Shown here: piece after piece, positions 9,696 through 18,784 of the stretch
Layout: each line of letters opens with the position of its first letter
How positions within the stretch are numbered: the stretch's first letter is position 1
NCBI RefSeq assembly: GCF_000718255.1
Contig: NZ_JOFJ01000010.1
Span: 62,001-126,000 of the forward strand
Direction of reading: 5' to 3'
DNA length: 64,000 nt
Source of the DNA: Spirillospora albida
GTDB lineage: Bacteria; Actinomycetota; Actinomycetes; Streptosporangiales; Streptosporangiaceae
Made by a program: the position numbers and the translations under genes
Notes under the pieces: generated by a model
What the model was told of the DNA's origin: nothing
Database searches by the model: none
What the model saw: the letters and a program-made list of their open reading frames with translations, nothing else

Positions 9696-9849
9696 GACGA
9701 CAAGGCTGGTCGGCTCAGGGAGAGAACGCTGGCGGAAATCGGACGCCGCATTCGGGCGTGCTCGCCGCCCCCCCCGGATGCCCATCTCGCGTGGCGTGGC
9801 TGCGCCGTCCACGAGAGTCGGGTATCAGGCTGGGGAAGCCGACCGGGTA

Positions 9850-10251
9850 ATGGACTCGGACGGCTCCCCCCGAAAGCAGGTGATGGGTGTGTCGGAATCC
9901 GTCGGTGACGGCGGCGTCCAGGTGGTCGCGGCCGAGGCGGTGCCGCAGAGTGAAGGGTCGTGGATCGGACGCGGGGTCGCGCTGTTCACGCCGGTCTTCG
10001 CGGTCGCGTCCGGATGGCTGGCCGGGCTGGTGGCGCAGGTCGTGCCGGGCGCTCACCTGGACGAGTCGCAGGTGACGGCGTTCATGGTCGCGGCCATGAC
10101 GGCGGCGCTCGGGTCGGGCTGGAAATGGCTGCAGGGCTGGCAGCAGCATGAGCGGCTCGTCGCCGAAGGGAAAGCGCAGCCGGTGAAGGCCGTGCCGGTC
10201 CTGCGGACCGCGACCACATCGCCGGAAGCGGGCAGCGAGTCCCTTCCGTAG
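9850..10251 (+). CDS. Small membrane protein, holin-like (unassigned)
   Basis: 133 aa from ATG 9850, with GGGGA 13 nt upstream; alternative starts at 9883 (ATG) or 9889 (GTG) are possible. Two hydrophobic stretches (VALFTPVFAVASGWLAGLVA and TAFMVAAMTAALGSGWKWL) are joined by a short polar turn (PGAHLDESQ), then a charged tail. Small two-helix proteins with this layout occur among actinophage holins, but I see no endolysin or other phage gene nearby, so the function stays open. A perfect hairpin follows 16 nt after the stop. Confidence 0.5.
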   Translation: MDSDGSPRKQVMGVSESVGDGGVQVVAAEAVPQSEGSWIGRGVALFTPVFAVASGWLAGLVAQVVPGAHLDESQVTAFMVAAMTAALGSGWKWLQGWQQHERLVAEGKAQPVKAVPVLRTATTSPEAGSESLP

Positions 10252-10266
10252 ATCCCGGACGGGCAT

Positions 10267-10305
10267 CCCCAGCAATTATCCACACCCTGTGGATAATTGC
10301 TGGGG
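10267..10305. repeat. Perfect 18-bp inverted repeat containing two head-to-head DnaA-box-like sequences
   Basis: Left arm 10267-10284, loop CCC, right arm 10288-10305, no mismatches. Each arm contains TTATCCACA, which equals the canonical E. coli DnaA box, in opposite orientation. It sits between a small membrane-protein gene and a lipoprotein gene on the same strand, so it may simply be a strong transcription terminator without a U tract. The AT-rich stem is unusual for a terminator in this GC-rich genome. Confidence 0.7.
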
Positions 10306-10386
10306 ATTTCAGGCGCTCCCGTGCTGTACCTGCGGCGCTCGCCCCACGTTCATCTCGCGGTCGCGCTCGGGCGGTAGCACTGGAGC

Positions 10387-11196
10387 GTGAATACCGCGAT
10401 CGTCCGCGTCGCCGCGGGCGTAATGGCGCTGGCGCTGACCGGATGCACGGCGGAGGCCACCACGGGATCGGTGGCCGGGGCCGGCGAACTGGTCATCGGC
10501 GTCAAGGCCGACCAGCCCGGACTGGGATTGCGCGAGGGCGGCGAGTTCCGCGGTTTCGAGGTCGATGTCGGCACGTACATCGCGCGGCACATCGGCGCCT
10601 CCCGCGTCACTTTCAAGGCCGTCACCTCAGCGGACCGGGACCGGCGCCTGAATCGGCACGAGGTCGACCTCGTCCTGGCGTCCTATTCGATCACGCCGGC
10701 GCGGACGAGGCAGGTCACTTTCGCCGGGCCCTACTACCTCGCGCATCAGGACCTCATGGTCCGGCGGACGGAGAGCCGCATTCGCGGCGCGCGGGACATG
10801 GCCGGGCGGAGGATGTGCCAGGCGAGCGGGTCGGTCTCCACCGAGCGCGTGACCGTCGGGCTGGGCGTCCAGGCCAGGCTGGTGCCGGCCGCGTCGTACG
10901 GCGAGTGCGTGGAGAAGCTGCGGCGAGGTGAGATCGACGTCGTTTCCACCGGTGATCTCGTCCTGGCGGGGTTCGCGGCGCGGCATTCCGAACTGAAGAT
11001 CGTCAATGCGCCGTTCACGGACGAGCCGTACGGCGTGGCGTTACGGAAAGGCGACATCGAAGGGTGCGAGGCGGTCAATCGCGCCCTCACCCTCATGTAC
11101 CAGGACGGGACGGCCGGGCGGTTGCTGCGGAAGTGGTTCGGCCGGAGCGGTTTGCGCCCGGTCGAATCCGTGCCGGAGTTCCAGGGCTGTTCATAA
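10387..11196 (+). CDS. Amino-acid ABC transporter substrate-binding lipoprotein (orphan)
   Basis: 269 aa, GTG start. The signal peptide ends in lipobox LTGC, predicting a membrane-anchored lipoprotein. The body is a bacterial extracellular solute-binding family 3 fold: ELVIGVKADQPGLG, then FRGFEVDVGTYIA and later RQVTFAGPYYLAHQDLMV, typical of glutamate/glutamine/polar amino acid binders. No permease or ATPase gene is adjacent, so it must work with components encoded elsewhere or as a sensor. The preceding perfect hairpin separates it from the upstream gene. Confidence 0.85.
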   Translation: MNTAIVRVAAGVMALALTGCTAEATTGSVAGAGELVIGVKADQPGLGLREGGEFRGFEVDVGTYIARHIGASRVTFKAVTSADRDRRLNRHEVDLVLASYSITPARTRQVTFAGPYYLAHQDLMVRRTESRIRGARDMAGRRMCQASGSVSTERVTVGLGVQARLVPAASYGECVEKLRRGEIDVVSTGDLVLAGFAARHSELKIVNAPFTDEPYGVALRKGDIEGCEAVNRALTLMYQDGTAGRLLRKWFGRSGLRPVESVPEFQGCS

Positions 11197-11224
11197 TGTC
11201 GGTGGCCCTGTTTACCGTGGGGGC

Positions 11225-11872
11225 GTGGACCACCAAAGCGCTGTTTGGGACGAGTTGCTCGGCGCGGGGTTCCTGCACGGGCTGCGGGACGCGCACCGGG
11301 AGGCGACGCTCGCGGTCTTCGGATCGCTGACCAGGGCGGCCGGGTTCAAGGAGCGCACGTTCGGGATCGCCGCGTTCGACAACCTCGAGTCCCAGATCGA
11401 CCGTGTCTTCGAGGACGACGAGCGCGTCTTCCGGGATGACCTGAACCAGTCCCCCGGCTGGCGGTTCGGCCCCTACCGGGTGCTGCTCAAGCGGCACCCG
11501 TTCGGGAACGTGCGCGGGATCCGGTGGGACCGCGACAGCCCGACCAAGCAGGCCGTGGCGCGGCAGGGGTACGCCGACGGCCGGCAGCTGGCGCTCGACC
11601 TCGGGCTGACGCCGCGCGACACGCCCGACGTGGTCACGCTCGTCCTGGCGCACAGCGCGAGCGACGAGCCGCTGGAGATGGAGCTCTTCCTGGGGCAGCC
11701 CAGGATGAACGACGACGGCGGGCCCGCGTGGCGCTGGCTCCGTCCCCTGGACGACACGCTGGGGGGTGATCCACGCCGTAAGCTCGTCGCACGCCCCCTG
11801 CCGCTGTGGGGCGACGACGAAGCGGACGTCCCGATGCGGCTCCGCGACGAGACGAGCACTGAAACGGCCTAG
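11225..11872 (+). CDS. Hypothetical protein coupled to an ImmA/IrrE protease gene
   Basis: 215 aa from a GTG at 11225-11227 (MDHQSAVWDELLGAGFLHGL), preceded by a G-run. No family motif recognised. The sequence is soluble and mixed alpha/beta, with an acidic C-terminus and several conserved-looking aromatic/acidic stretches (AAFDNLESQIDRVFEDDERVF). The stop codon overlaps the next gene's GTG start by one base (TAGTG), so the two products are probably made in fixed ratio and may interact. It could be a toxin or effector regulated by its partner; that is inference from gene order only. Confidence 0.7.
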   Translation: MDHQSAVWDELLGAGFLHGLRDAHREATLAVFGSLTRAAGFKERTFGIAAFDNLESQIDRVFEDDERVFRDDLNQSPGWRFGPYRVLLKRHPFGNVRGIRWDRDSPTKQAVARQGYADGRQLALDLGLTPRDTPDVVTLVLAHSASDEPLEMELFLGQPRMNDDGGPAWRWLRPLDDTLGGDPRRKLVARPLPLWGDDEADVPMRLRDETSTETA

Positions 11873-12960
11873 TGAACGAGGTTGACGACCGGACGCCCCG
11901 GAGGGTCGCCGAGGCGCGGCTGCTGTTCGACTGCGAACGGCTGACGCTGGCCCGGCGGCTGCGCGGGCTGCGCAAGAACCAGCTCGCGCAGGCGGTGGGG
12001 ACGACCCCGAAGGCCATCGGGCAGTTCGAGGCGGGCGTGCAGCGTCCGGCGGAGGGCACGCTGTCGCGGCTGGCGATCGCGCTCGGTGTGCCGGTCGAGT
12101 TCTTCCAGGCGGGGCGGAGCCCCGTGTCGATGGACGGTGCCCATTTCCGGTCACTTCGCTCGACGACGCAGATCGAGCGCGACCAGGCGCTCGCGTACGG
12201 GCGGATCGCCACCGACATCGTGGCCGCGCTCGAGGACCTCGTCGACTTCCCCGCCGTCGACCTGCCCGAATACTCCGTGGCCCCGGACGAGATCGCCGGA
12301 AGCGGGCCCGTCGAGGCGGCGAGGCTCGCGCGGAAGGCGCTCCTCGACGCGTCCGGGCCGGTGCCGCACATGGTGCGGCTGCTGGAGGGGCGCGGGGTGC
12401 TCGTCCTGGTGCTGCCGGAGGCGACCGAGCGGGTCGACGCGTTCAGCGTGGGCGTCCACCCTCGTCCGATGGTGCTGTTCAACCCCGCCAAGGGCGACTA
12501 CTGGCGCAACAGGTTCGACGCCGCGCACGAGCTCGGCCACCTCGTCATGCACGCGGACGCGGAGCCCGGCGAGAAGATCGTGGAGGATCAGGCGCACCGG
12601 TTCGCGGCGGAGTTCCTCATGCCGGAGCAGGACATCGCCGGAGAACTGCCCGCGACCGCCGACTGGGACCGGCTCGCGGCGCTCAAGGACGCGTGGGGCG
12701 TCAGCATGGCGGCCCTGCTGTTCCGCGCCCGCACCCTGAAGATCATGAGCGAGGGGACGTACCGGAGCGCGATGAGCACCCTCGGCGCGCGCGGCTGGCG
12801 GCGGCAGGAGCCGGGGCCGGCGCGGGGCCTGGAGCAGCCGTCCATGCTCGTGCACGCCGTGGAACTGGTCGGCGGGGCGGGCCTCGACCGGGACGCGCTC
12901 GCCGAGCGCGCCCATGTCACCCGTGCCGACCTCGACCTTCTGGTTCCACACCGGCACTGA
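11872..12960 (+). CDS. XRE-family HTH regulator fused to ImmA/IrrE metallo-endopeptidase domain
   Basis: 362 aa, GTG start overlapping the previous stop. N-terminal XRE helix-turn-helix (LARRLRGLRKNQLAQAVGTTPKAIGQFEAG, roughly residues 25-55). The middle and C-terminal part is an ImmA/IrrE peptidase with zinc motif H-E-L-G-H in DAAHELGHLVMH and a downstream Glu in FAAEFLMP. Such proteins relieve repression by cleaving a partner repressor (ImmA of ICEBs1, IrrE of Deinococcus) or act as antitoxin-like components. Its translationally coupled upstream gene is the obvious candidate partner. Confidence 0.85.
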   Translation: MNEVDDRTPRRVAEARLLFDCERLTLARRLRGLRKNQLAQAVGTTPKAIGQFEAGVQRPAEGTLSRLAIALGVPVEFFQAGRSPVSMDGAHFRSLRSTTQIERDQALAYGRIATDIVAALEDLVDFPAVDLPEYSVAPDEIAGSGPVEAARLARKALLDASGPVPHMVRLLEGRGVLVLVLPEATERVDAFSVGVHPRPMVLFNPAKGDYWRNRFDAAHELGHLVMHADAEPGEKIVEDQAHRFAAEFLMPEQDIAGELPATADWDRLAALKDAWGVSMAALLFRARTLKIMSEGTYRSAMSTLGARGWRRQEPGPARGLEQPSMLVHAVELVGGAGLDRDALAERAHVTRADLDLLVPHRH

Positions 12961-13079
12961 CAGGACGCTCCGTCACCAGTCGGTCGCATACCTATAACCG
13001 GTGGTTCCCTGCGGCGCCGCCGGTGCGTGTGAGAAGCTCCGAAGGTTGTCGCAGAGCCAAGGGTGCACGGGGTGATCTT

Positions 13080-13946
13080 GTGCTGGACCATCGGCAGGCC
13101 GGACCGACCGCGCTGCGCATGCAGATCGGGGCGCGCTTGCGCCGGCTCAGGGAACGGAACGGCATCTCGCGCGCGACGGCCGGCGCGGCGATCCGCGGAT
13201 CGGCGTCGAAGATGAGCCGGCTGGAGAACGGCCGGCACGGCTTCAAGCTCCGCGACGTCACCGACCTCCTCGACCTGTACGGGGTGCGCGACCGCGGCGA
13301 GCGCGACTCGCTGCTGGAGCTGGTCGATCAGGCGAAGGAGCCGGGCTGGTGGCACGCGTACGGGGACGTGGTGCCGACCTGGTTCGAGCAGTACCTCGGG
13401 CTCGAGCAGTCCGCGGCGGCCGTCCGGAGCTACGAGGCGCAGTACGTCCCCGGCCTGCTGCAGACGCGGGAGTACGCGCGGGCCGTCATCGCCCTGGAGC
13501 ACGACAAGGCGCTGCACGAGGTCCTCGACCGGCGCCTCACCGTCCGGATGATGCGGCAGAAGATCCTTTACCGGCCGACGAACCCGGTGTCGCTGTGGGC
13601 GATCATCGACGAGGCGGCGCTGCGGCGGCCGTTCGGCGGGCCCGCGACGATGCGCGGCCAGATCGAGCACCTCATCGAGGTGGCGCGGCACATGCCCCAC
13701 GTGAACGTCCAGGTCCTGCCGTTCGCGGCCAGCGGCGACCTCCCGCTCGGCGGTCCGGTCACCGTGCTGCGGTTCGCGGAGAACGACCTGGACGACATCG
13801 TCTACCTGGAGCAGCTCACCGGCGCGCGGTACCCGGAGGTCCAGGAGGTGGCGCGCTGCAAGGAGGTCATGGATCTGCTGGCGATCCGCGCCGCCCGCCC
13901 CGACCGCACGATCACCATCCTGGAAGAGCTCCTGAAGGACTACTGA
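13080..13946 (+). CDS. Helix-turn-helix regulator with DUF5753 ligand-binding domain
   Basis: 288 aa from GTG 13080. XRE HTH at residues ~15-70 (RLRRLRERNGISRATAGAAIRGSASKMSRLENG), then the DUF5753 domain with its hallmark YVPGLLQTREYARAV and LPFAASGDLPLGGPVTVLRF. In actinomycetes these regulators usually accompany a DUF397 protein; none is adjacent here, but a second such pair exists at 23-24.5 kb. Likely a DNA-binding developmental or metabolic regulator; target unknown. Confidence 0.85.
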   Translation: MLDHRQAGPTALRMQIGARLRRLRERNGISRATAGAAIRGSASKMSRLENGRHGFKLRDVTDLLDLYGVRDRGERDSLLELVDQAKEPGWWHAYGDVVPTWFEQYLGLEQSAAAVRSYEAQYVPGLLQTREYARAVIALEHDKALHEVLDRRLTVRMMRQKILYRPTNPVSLWAIIDEAALRRPFGGPATMRGQIEHLIEVARHMPHVNVQVLPFAASGDLPLGGPVTVLRFAENDLDDIVYLEQLTGARYPEVQEVARCKEVMDLLAIRAARPDRTITILEELLKDY

Positions 13947-14091
13947 GCCGTCAGACCGGGGTGCCCTCCCCTCCGGATGCGGGCGCCCCGCCCCGGCGCC
14001 GCGATGGCCTGACCGGTTCCGGCCATGGGACGGCGAACTATTCACCGGTTCGCGTACCGGACGCGATCGGGCGGACGTAGGGTCGGCGACC

Positions 14092-15018
14092 GTGAGGTAT
14101 CGCCAGGCAATCGGCATGGTCGCGCTGGGCGCGCTGCTCGCGGTGACGGGATGCACCGGTGGCGGCTCCCAGGACGGCGGCGACACGGAGGCGAAGCCGC
14201 CGCCCGGCGGGTGGCCGCAGCCCGAGAACGGGAAGCTGACGCCCGAGATGTGCGGGCTGCTCACCGACGCCGACTACCGCAAATACGGCCACAACCGCCT
14301 CTCCTCGGAACCGGGCAGGCGGTCGACGAACTCGGCCAACGGCATCGAGTGCACCTGGACGGGCGGCGACTACCTGACGCTCGACCTGCAGGCCACCGCC
14401 GAGGACGCCAAGCTCTTCTTCCGCCGCTACCTGGACGAGCACCGGGAGCGGCTTCGGTCGGACGGGCGGCCGACCATCATCGCGCAGAACGTGGTGCCCG
14501 GCGCGGACGAGAGCTGGTTCGACTACTGGACGATCGGCTCCGACCCCGGAGAGAGGTTCGTCGAGCACGAGCTGGCCGCGCGGCGCGGGGCGCTGACCGT
14601 GAGGCTCGTGCTCAGCGGCATCAAGGGCGACAAGGAGAAGGACCCCCGCACGGTCCTGTCCGGGCTGGCGGCGCTCGTCCTGCAGCGCCTCCCGGACGTG
14701 GGGACGAAGGACACCGGCACCCGGCACCAGGTCCGCTACGAGATCACGGGACGGCCCGGCACCGCCAAGATGATCACCTATCTGGACCCGGTCGACACCA
14801 AGTCGGTGACGCTGCGCAACGTGAAGCTGCCGTGGAAGAAGGAGTTCCCGGTGCCGGCGCCGCAGGGCGGGGCGCCCACCCCGCTCAGCCTCACCGCGAC
14901 GGGCGACACCTCCACGATCACGACCGTGCTCTCGTGCCGGATCGTGGTCGACGGCCAGGAGAGCGCGAGCAACACCTCACCCTTCAGCGCGCTCTGCCAG
15001 GCGAACTACGGCGGCTGA
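14092..15018 (+). CDS. Secreted lipoprotein, DUF3558-like
   Basis: 308 aa, GTG start. Signal peptide with lipobox VTGC followed by a Gly/Ser/Asp linker. The body begins CGLLTDADYRKYG, contains ECTWTGGDYLTLDL, and resembles DUF3558-type mycobacterial/actinomycete lipoproteins (first-half Cys pair, VxVxLxx strands). No catalytic motif is seen. Sits alone between a regulator and alkB. Function unknown. Confidence 0.7.
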   Translation: MRYRQAIGMVALGALLAVTGCTGGGSQDGGDTEAKPPPGGWPQPENGKLTPEMCGLLTDADYRKYGHNRLSSEPGRRSTNSANGIECTWTGGDYLTLDLQATAEDAKLFFRRYLDEHRERLRSDGRPTIIAQNVVPGADESWFDYWTIGSDPGERFVEHELAARRGALTVRLVLSGIKGDKEKDPRTVLSGLAALVLQRLPDVGTKDTGTRHQVRYEITGRPGTAKMITYLDPVDTKSVTLRNVKLPWKKEFPVPAPQGGAPTPLSLTATGDTSTITTVLSCRIVVDGQESASNTSPFSALCQANYGG

Positions 15019-15055
15019 TCGAACACATGTTTGACCCGCCGGGTACATTGGGGGC

Positions 15056-15682
15056 ATGACCGGCGCTTTCCAAGGCTCGCTCCTGGACCTCGCGGACGAG
15101 ACCGGCCCGCGCCCGCTGGCCGCCCTCCGGCGCACCCGGCTCGCCCACGGCGCCTGGGTCGACGCCCTTCCCGGCTGGCTTCCGGGCGCGGACGCCCTGT
15201 TCGAGCGGCTGCTGGCGTCCGTCCCCTGGCGGGCCGAGCGGCGGCTCATGTACGAGCGGGTCGTGGACGTGCCGCGCCTCCTCGCGTTCTACGGCGAGGG
15301 CGAGACGCTGCCCGATCCACTTCTGGACGAGGTCAAGGCCGCTTTGGACGAGCACTACGAGGAGGAGCTCGGGGAGCCGTTCCGCACCGCCGGGCTCTGC
15401 CTCTACAGGGATGGGCGCGACAGCGTCGCCTGGCACGGCGACCGCATCGGGCGCGGTTCGACGGAGGACACGATGGTCGCGATCTTGTCCGTCGGTTCCC
15501 CGCGGTCCCTTTTGCTGCGCCCTCGCGGCGGCGGGCGGACGGTCCGGTACGAGGTGGGGCACGGCGATCTCGTCGTGATGGGCGGTTCCTGCCAGCGGAC
15601 GTGGGAGCACGCCATCCCGAAGAGCGCCCGCGCGACGGGTCCCCGTATCAGTATCCAGTTCCGCCCGCACAACGTCCGCTGA
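15056..15682 (+). CDS. alkB: AlkB-family alpha-ketoglutarate-dependent dioxygenase
   Basis: 208 aa. The Fe(II)-binding HxD is in VAWHGDRIG, the distal His in WEHAIPK, and the 2-oxoglutarate-binding Arg in RISIQFR; N-terminal SVPWRAERRLMYERVVDVPR matches actinobacterial AlkB proteins that oxidatively demethylate 1-methyladenine/3-methylcytosine in nucleic acid. Length is normal. Preceded by a G-rich ribosome-binding site at the ATG. No adjacent ada-like gene. Confidence 0.9.
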   Translation: MTGAFQGSLLDLADETGPRPLAALRRTRLAHGAWVDALPGWLPGADALFERLLASVPWRAERRLMYERVVDVPRLLAFYGEGETLPDPLLDEVKAALDEHYEEELGEPFRTAGLCLYRDGRDSVAWHGDRIGRGSTEDTMVAILSVGSPRSLLLRPRGGGRTVRYEVGHGDLVVMGGSCQRTWEHAIPKSARATGPRISIQFRPHNVR

Positions 15683-15739
15683 CTCCTATGCCCCTCCCGG
15701 GGATGGCACCATAATTGGTGATTTTCCAGGGGAGGCCCG

Positions 15740-18673
15740 TTGCAACGTCTTGTCGTGTCCCAGACAGCACCTCGGGCATTCCGGACGGTATTGGACGCGC
15801 TGCAGGTGCCGACGCCGCCCTACGGGCCGTCCGGGACGCACATCCTGATCGAACCGGGCCAGTACCCGAACACCGGGTTCCGCAGCAGCGGGAATTTCAC
15901 ACTGACGGCCGTCGGAGGGCCCGGCACGGTCACGCTGGACGGCGACACCGACGCGACGATCGAGCTCACCGGGCACGTCACGCTGCAGGGCCTGATCATC
16001 CGGAACTGGAGCGGCGAGGGAAGCGCGCTGGAGGTCGCCGAGGGCAGCGTGCTGGCGGAGCGGTGCGAGTTCGTCAGCCGACCCGGTTCCGTGGCCGTCC
16101 GCGTGTGGAACGGCGGCCGGCTGGCCATGCACGGCTGCCGCGTCCAGGACGGCGCGGTGCTGTACTCGGCCGCGTCCGGGGTCATGGACGGCACGGACGT
16201 CTCCGGGACGCCGGGGAACGCGATCGCGCTCCGCTCGGGCAGCTCGGTGACCGTCCGGTCATGCCGGGTGGAGGACGCGGGCGGTCACGGGATCTGGGTG
16301 ACCGAGGGCGCGAAACCGCTGATCGAGCAGTGCACGATCAGCCGTCCGGCGGGCGCCGCCGTCCTGGTCGACCAGCGCGGGGACGCGGCGGTCCGCAACA
16401 CGGCGATGCACGACACGGGAGGCTGCGCGCTGGTCGTCCGCGACCGGGGCCGGGCCCGCACCGATGACTGCCTGGTCGCCGACGCGGAGGTCGACGCGGT
16501 GTGGGTCGCCGAGGAGGGCGCGCTCACCGCGCGGCGCCTCCGGGTGGAGCGGCCGAAACGGATCGGCGTCGTCGTCGAGCAGGGCTCCGGCCGGTTCGAG
16601 GACTGCGAGGTCGTCGCCGCGGCCAAGTTCGGCGCGTTCATCGGAGCCGGCGGCCGCGCCGAGTTCGTCCGCGGGCGGATCGAGGAGGCGGCCGCGGACG
16701 GCGTGACCGTCCTGGCGGGCGGTAGCGGGACGTTCGAGGCGGTGACCGTGACGGGCAGCGCCGAGTTCGGGGTGAGCGCCGATCCCGGCGCGGAGCTGAC
16801 CATGCTCGGCTGCACGATCGTGGAGAGCGGGCACCAGGGCATCGCCGCCGCGGCCGAGGCGCGGGTCCGGCTGGAGGACGTCACGAGCGAGCGCAACGGC
16901 GCGCCGGACGTCCTCGCCTTCGAGGCGCCCGGGAAGGCGACGGCGACGGTCGCGGACGGCGCGGCGGAGGCGCCGGCGCCGCGCGTCACGGCCCCGGCGA
17001 CCGGCGCGTCGGCGGACGACCTGCTCGCCGACCTGGACGCGATGATCGGCCTCGCCCCCGTGAAGGGCGAGATCAGGAAGCTGACGAACCTGCAGAAGGT
17101 GGCGGCGCAGCGGCGCCGCGCCGGCCTGCCGCCCGGCCCGTCGATCGGCCGGCACATGGTGTTCGCCGGGCCGCCCGGCACGGGCAAGACGACCGTGGCG
17201 CGCCTCTACGGGCGGATCCTCGCGGCGCTCGGCGTCGTCGAGAAGGGCCAGGTGGTGGAGGTCGGGCGCGCCGACCTGGTCTCGGAGAACGTCGGCGGGA
17301 CGGCCCTGAAGACGACGGAGGCGTTCGACCGGGCGCGCGGCGGCGTCCTCTTCATCGATGAGGCCTACGCGCTGTCGCGGGCGACGACCGGAACCGATTT
17401 CGGGCGGGAGGCCATCGATACCCTGGTGAAGCTCATGGAGGACCACAGCAGCGAGGTCGTCGTCATCGCGGCCGGGTATTCGGCGGAGATGCGGGAGTTC
17501 CTGACGGCGAACACCGGGCTGGCATCCCGTTTCTCCCGGACGGTCCACTTCGAGAACTACGGTCCGGCCGAGCTGGTCGAGATCGTCGAGCATCAGGCCC
17601 GCACGGACGGCTACCGCCTGTCGGCCGACGCGCGCGCCGCCGTCCTCGCCTACTTCACGCAGGTCAAGCGGGACGCGAGCTTCGGCAACGGCCGCGCCGC
17701 CCGCCGCGTCTTCGAGGCCGCGGTGGAGCGGCAGGCGCAGCGCCTCGCCGAACTGCCGGACCTTCCGTCCGGGGACGAGCTCACCCTCCTGCTCCCCGAG
17801 GACCTGGACGTCGAGACGGGTCTCGCGGCGCGCTTCGGGGAGGCCCGCGACCCGGGCCAGGTCCAGGTCATCCTGGACAGGCTTCAGGCCATGGCCGGGC
17901 TCGCGGACGTGAAGCGCGAGATCGGCGACCTCCTCGACCTGCTCGCGTCCGCGCGGCGGCGCCGGGACGCCGGGCTGGACACCGAGCCGTTCACCGGCCA
18001 TCTCGTCTTCGCCGGGCCGCCCGGGACGGGCAAGACGACCGTCGCCCGCATCTACGGCGAACTCCTCGCCGCCCTCGGCGTCCTCGCCCAGGGGCAACTC
18101 GTCGAGGCCGCCCGCGTCGACCTCGTCGGCCGGTACGTCGGGGAGACCGCGCAGAAGACGGCGGCCGTCTTCGAACGCGCCCGCGGCGGCGTCCTGTTCG
18201 TGGACGAGGCGTACAGCCTGGCCCGTCCGGGCGGGACCGGCCACGATTTCGGGCGGGAGGCCATCGACACGCTGGTGAAGCTCATGGAGGACCACCGCGA
18301 CGAGGTCATCGTCATCGTGGCGGGCTACACGGCGGAGATGGACGGCTTCCTCTCCGCCAACCCCGGCCTGGCCTCCCGGTTCGCACGCACGCTCGCGTTC
18401 GAGCCCTACGACGCGGACGCCCTCCTCTCCATCTTCCTGGGCAAGGCGGAAGGCGCGGACTACCTCGTCCCGGCGGAGACCCGCCACAGCCTGCTGGCCC
18501 ACTTCCGCACGCACGGCGACCGCTACCGCCAGGGCAACGGACGCGAGGCCGACAAGCTGTTCCGCGCCGCCGTCACCGCCCATGCCCGCCGCACCGAGCA
18601 GCGCGCGAACGCGGGCGAGACCCTGACGAAGGACGATCTGATCACCTTGCTCCCCGAGGACGTCGCCTCCTGA
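15740..18673 (+). CDS. Right-handed beta-helix protein with two tandem CbbX/SpoVK-type AAA+ ATPase domains
   Basis: 977 aa, TTG start supported by GGGGAGG at 15729-15735. Residues ~1-400 are repetitive short strands (each ~22-25 aa with patterns such as GSVLAERCEF, GALTARRLRV), the look of a parallel beta-helix (pectate-lyase-like) domain. A short Ala/Pro linker leads to AAA+ domain 1 (Walker A GPPGTGKTT near 476, Walker B GGVLFIDEAYAL) and AAA+ domain 2 (Walker A near 758, GGVLFVDEAYSL), each with the CbxX/CfqX-type LVKLMEDH and LASRF arginine-finger region. AAA domains of this kind occur in CbbX, SpoVK and EccA. Probably a remodelling ATPase whose beta-helix binds a repeated or surface-like target. 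No adjacent secretion genes identify the substrate. Confidence 0.88.
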   Translation: MQRLVVSQTAPRAFRTVLDALQVPTPPYGPSGTHILIEPGQYPNTGFRSSGNFTLTAVGGPGTVTLDGDTDATIELTGHVTLQGLIIRNWSGEGSALEVAEGSVLAERCEFVSRPGSVAVRVWNGGRLAMHGCRVQDGAVLYSAASGVMDGTDVSGTPGNAIALRSGSSVTVRSCRVEDAGGHGIWVTEGAKPLIEQCTISRPAGAAVLVDQRGDAAVRNTAMHDTGGCALVVRDRGRARTDDCLVADAEVDAVWVAEEGALTARRLRVERPKRIGVVVEQGSGRFEDCEVVAAAKFGAFIGAGGRAEFVRGRIEEAAADGVTVLAGGSGTFEAVTVTGSAEFGVSADPGAELTMLGCTIVESGHQGIAAAAEARVRLEDVTSERNGAPDVLAFEAPGKATATVADGAAEAPAPRVTAPATGASADDLLADLDAMIGLAPVKGEIRKLTNLQKVAAQRRRAGLPPGPSIGRHMVFAGPPGTGKTTVARLYGRILAALGVVEKGQVVEVGRADLVSENVGGTALKTTEAFDRARGGVLFIDEAYALSRATTGTDFGREAIDTLVKLMEDHSSEVVVIAAGYSAEMREFLTANTGLASRFSRTVHFENYGPAELVEIVEHQARTDGYRLSADARAAVLAYFTQVKRDASFGNGRAARRVFEAAVERQAQRLAELPDLPSGDELTLLLPEDLDVETGLAARFGEARDPGQVQVILDRLQAMAGLADVKREIGDLLDLLASARRRRDAGLDTEPFTGHLVFAGPPGTGKTTVARIYGELLAALGVLAQGQLVEAARVDLVGRYVGETAQKTAAVFERARGGVLFVDEAYSLARPGGTGHDFGREAIDTLVKLMEDHRDEVIVIVAGYTAEMDGFLSANPGLASRFARTLAFEPYDADALLSIFLGKAEGADYLVPAETRHSLLAHFRTHGDRYRQGNGREADKLFRAAVTAHARRTEQRANAGETLTKDDLITLLPEDVAS

Positions 18674-18784
18674 CAGGCGTCCGAGGGCGCCGGTGTGTGC
18701 CAGGTCACGTGTCGAGCGGCCCGTGACGGTTGGGCGTTATCAGTCCGGTGATAAAGAAGTGACCTTCCTTACACCGTGAGGCAC

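Noticed and set aside
16259..18583. 774-codon minus-strand frame opposite the AAA+ gene
   Set aside because: Mirror of the conserved ATPase coding frame; low-complexity composition without domains.
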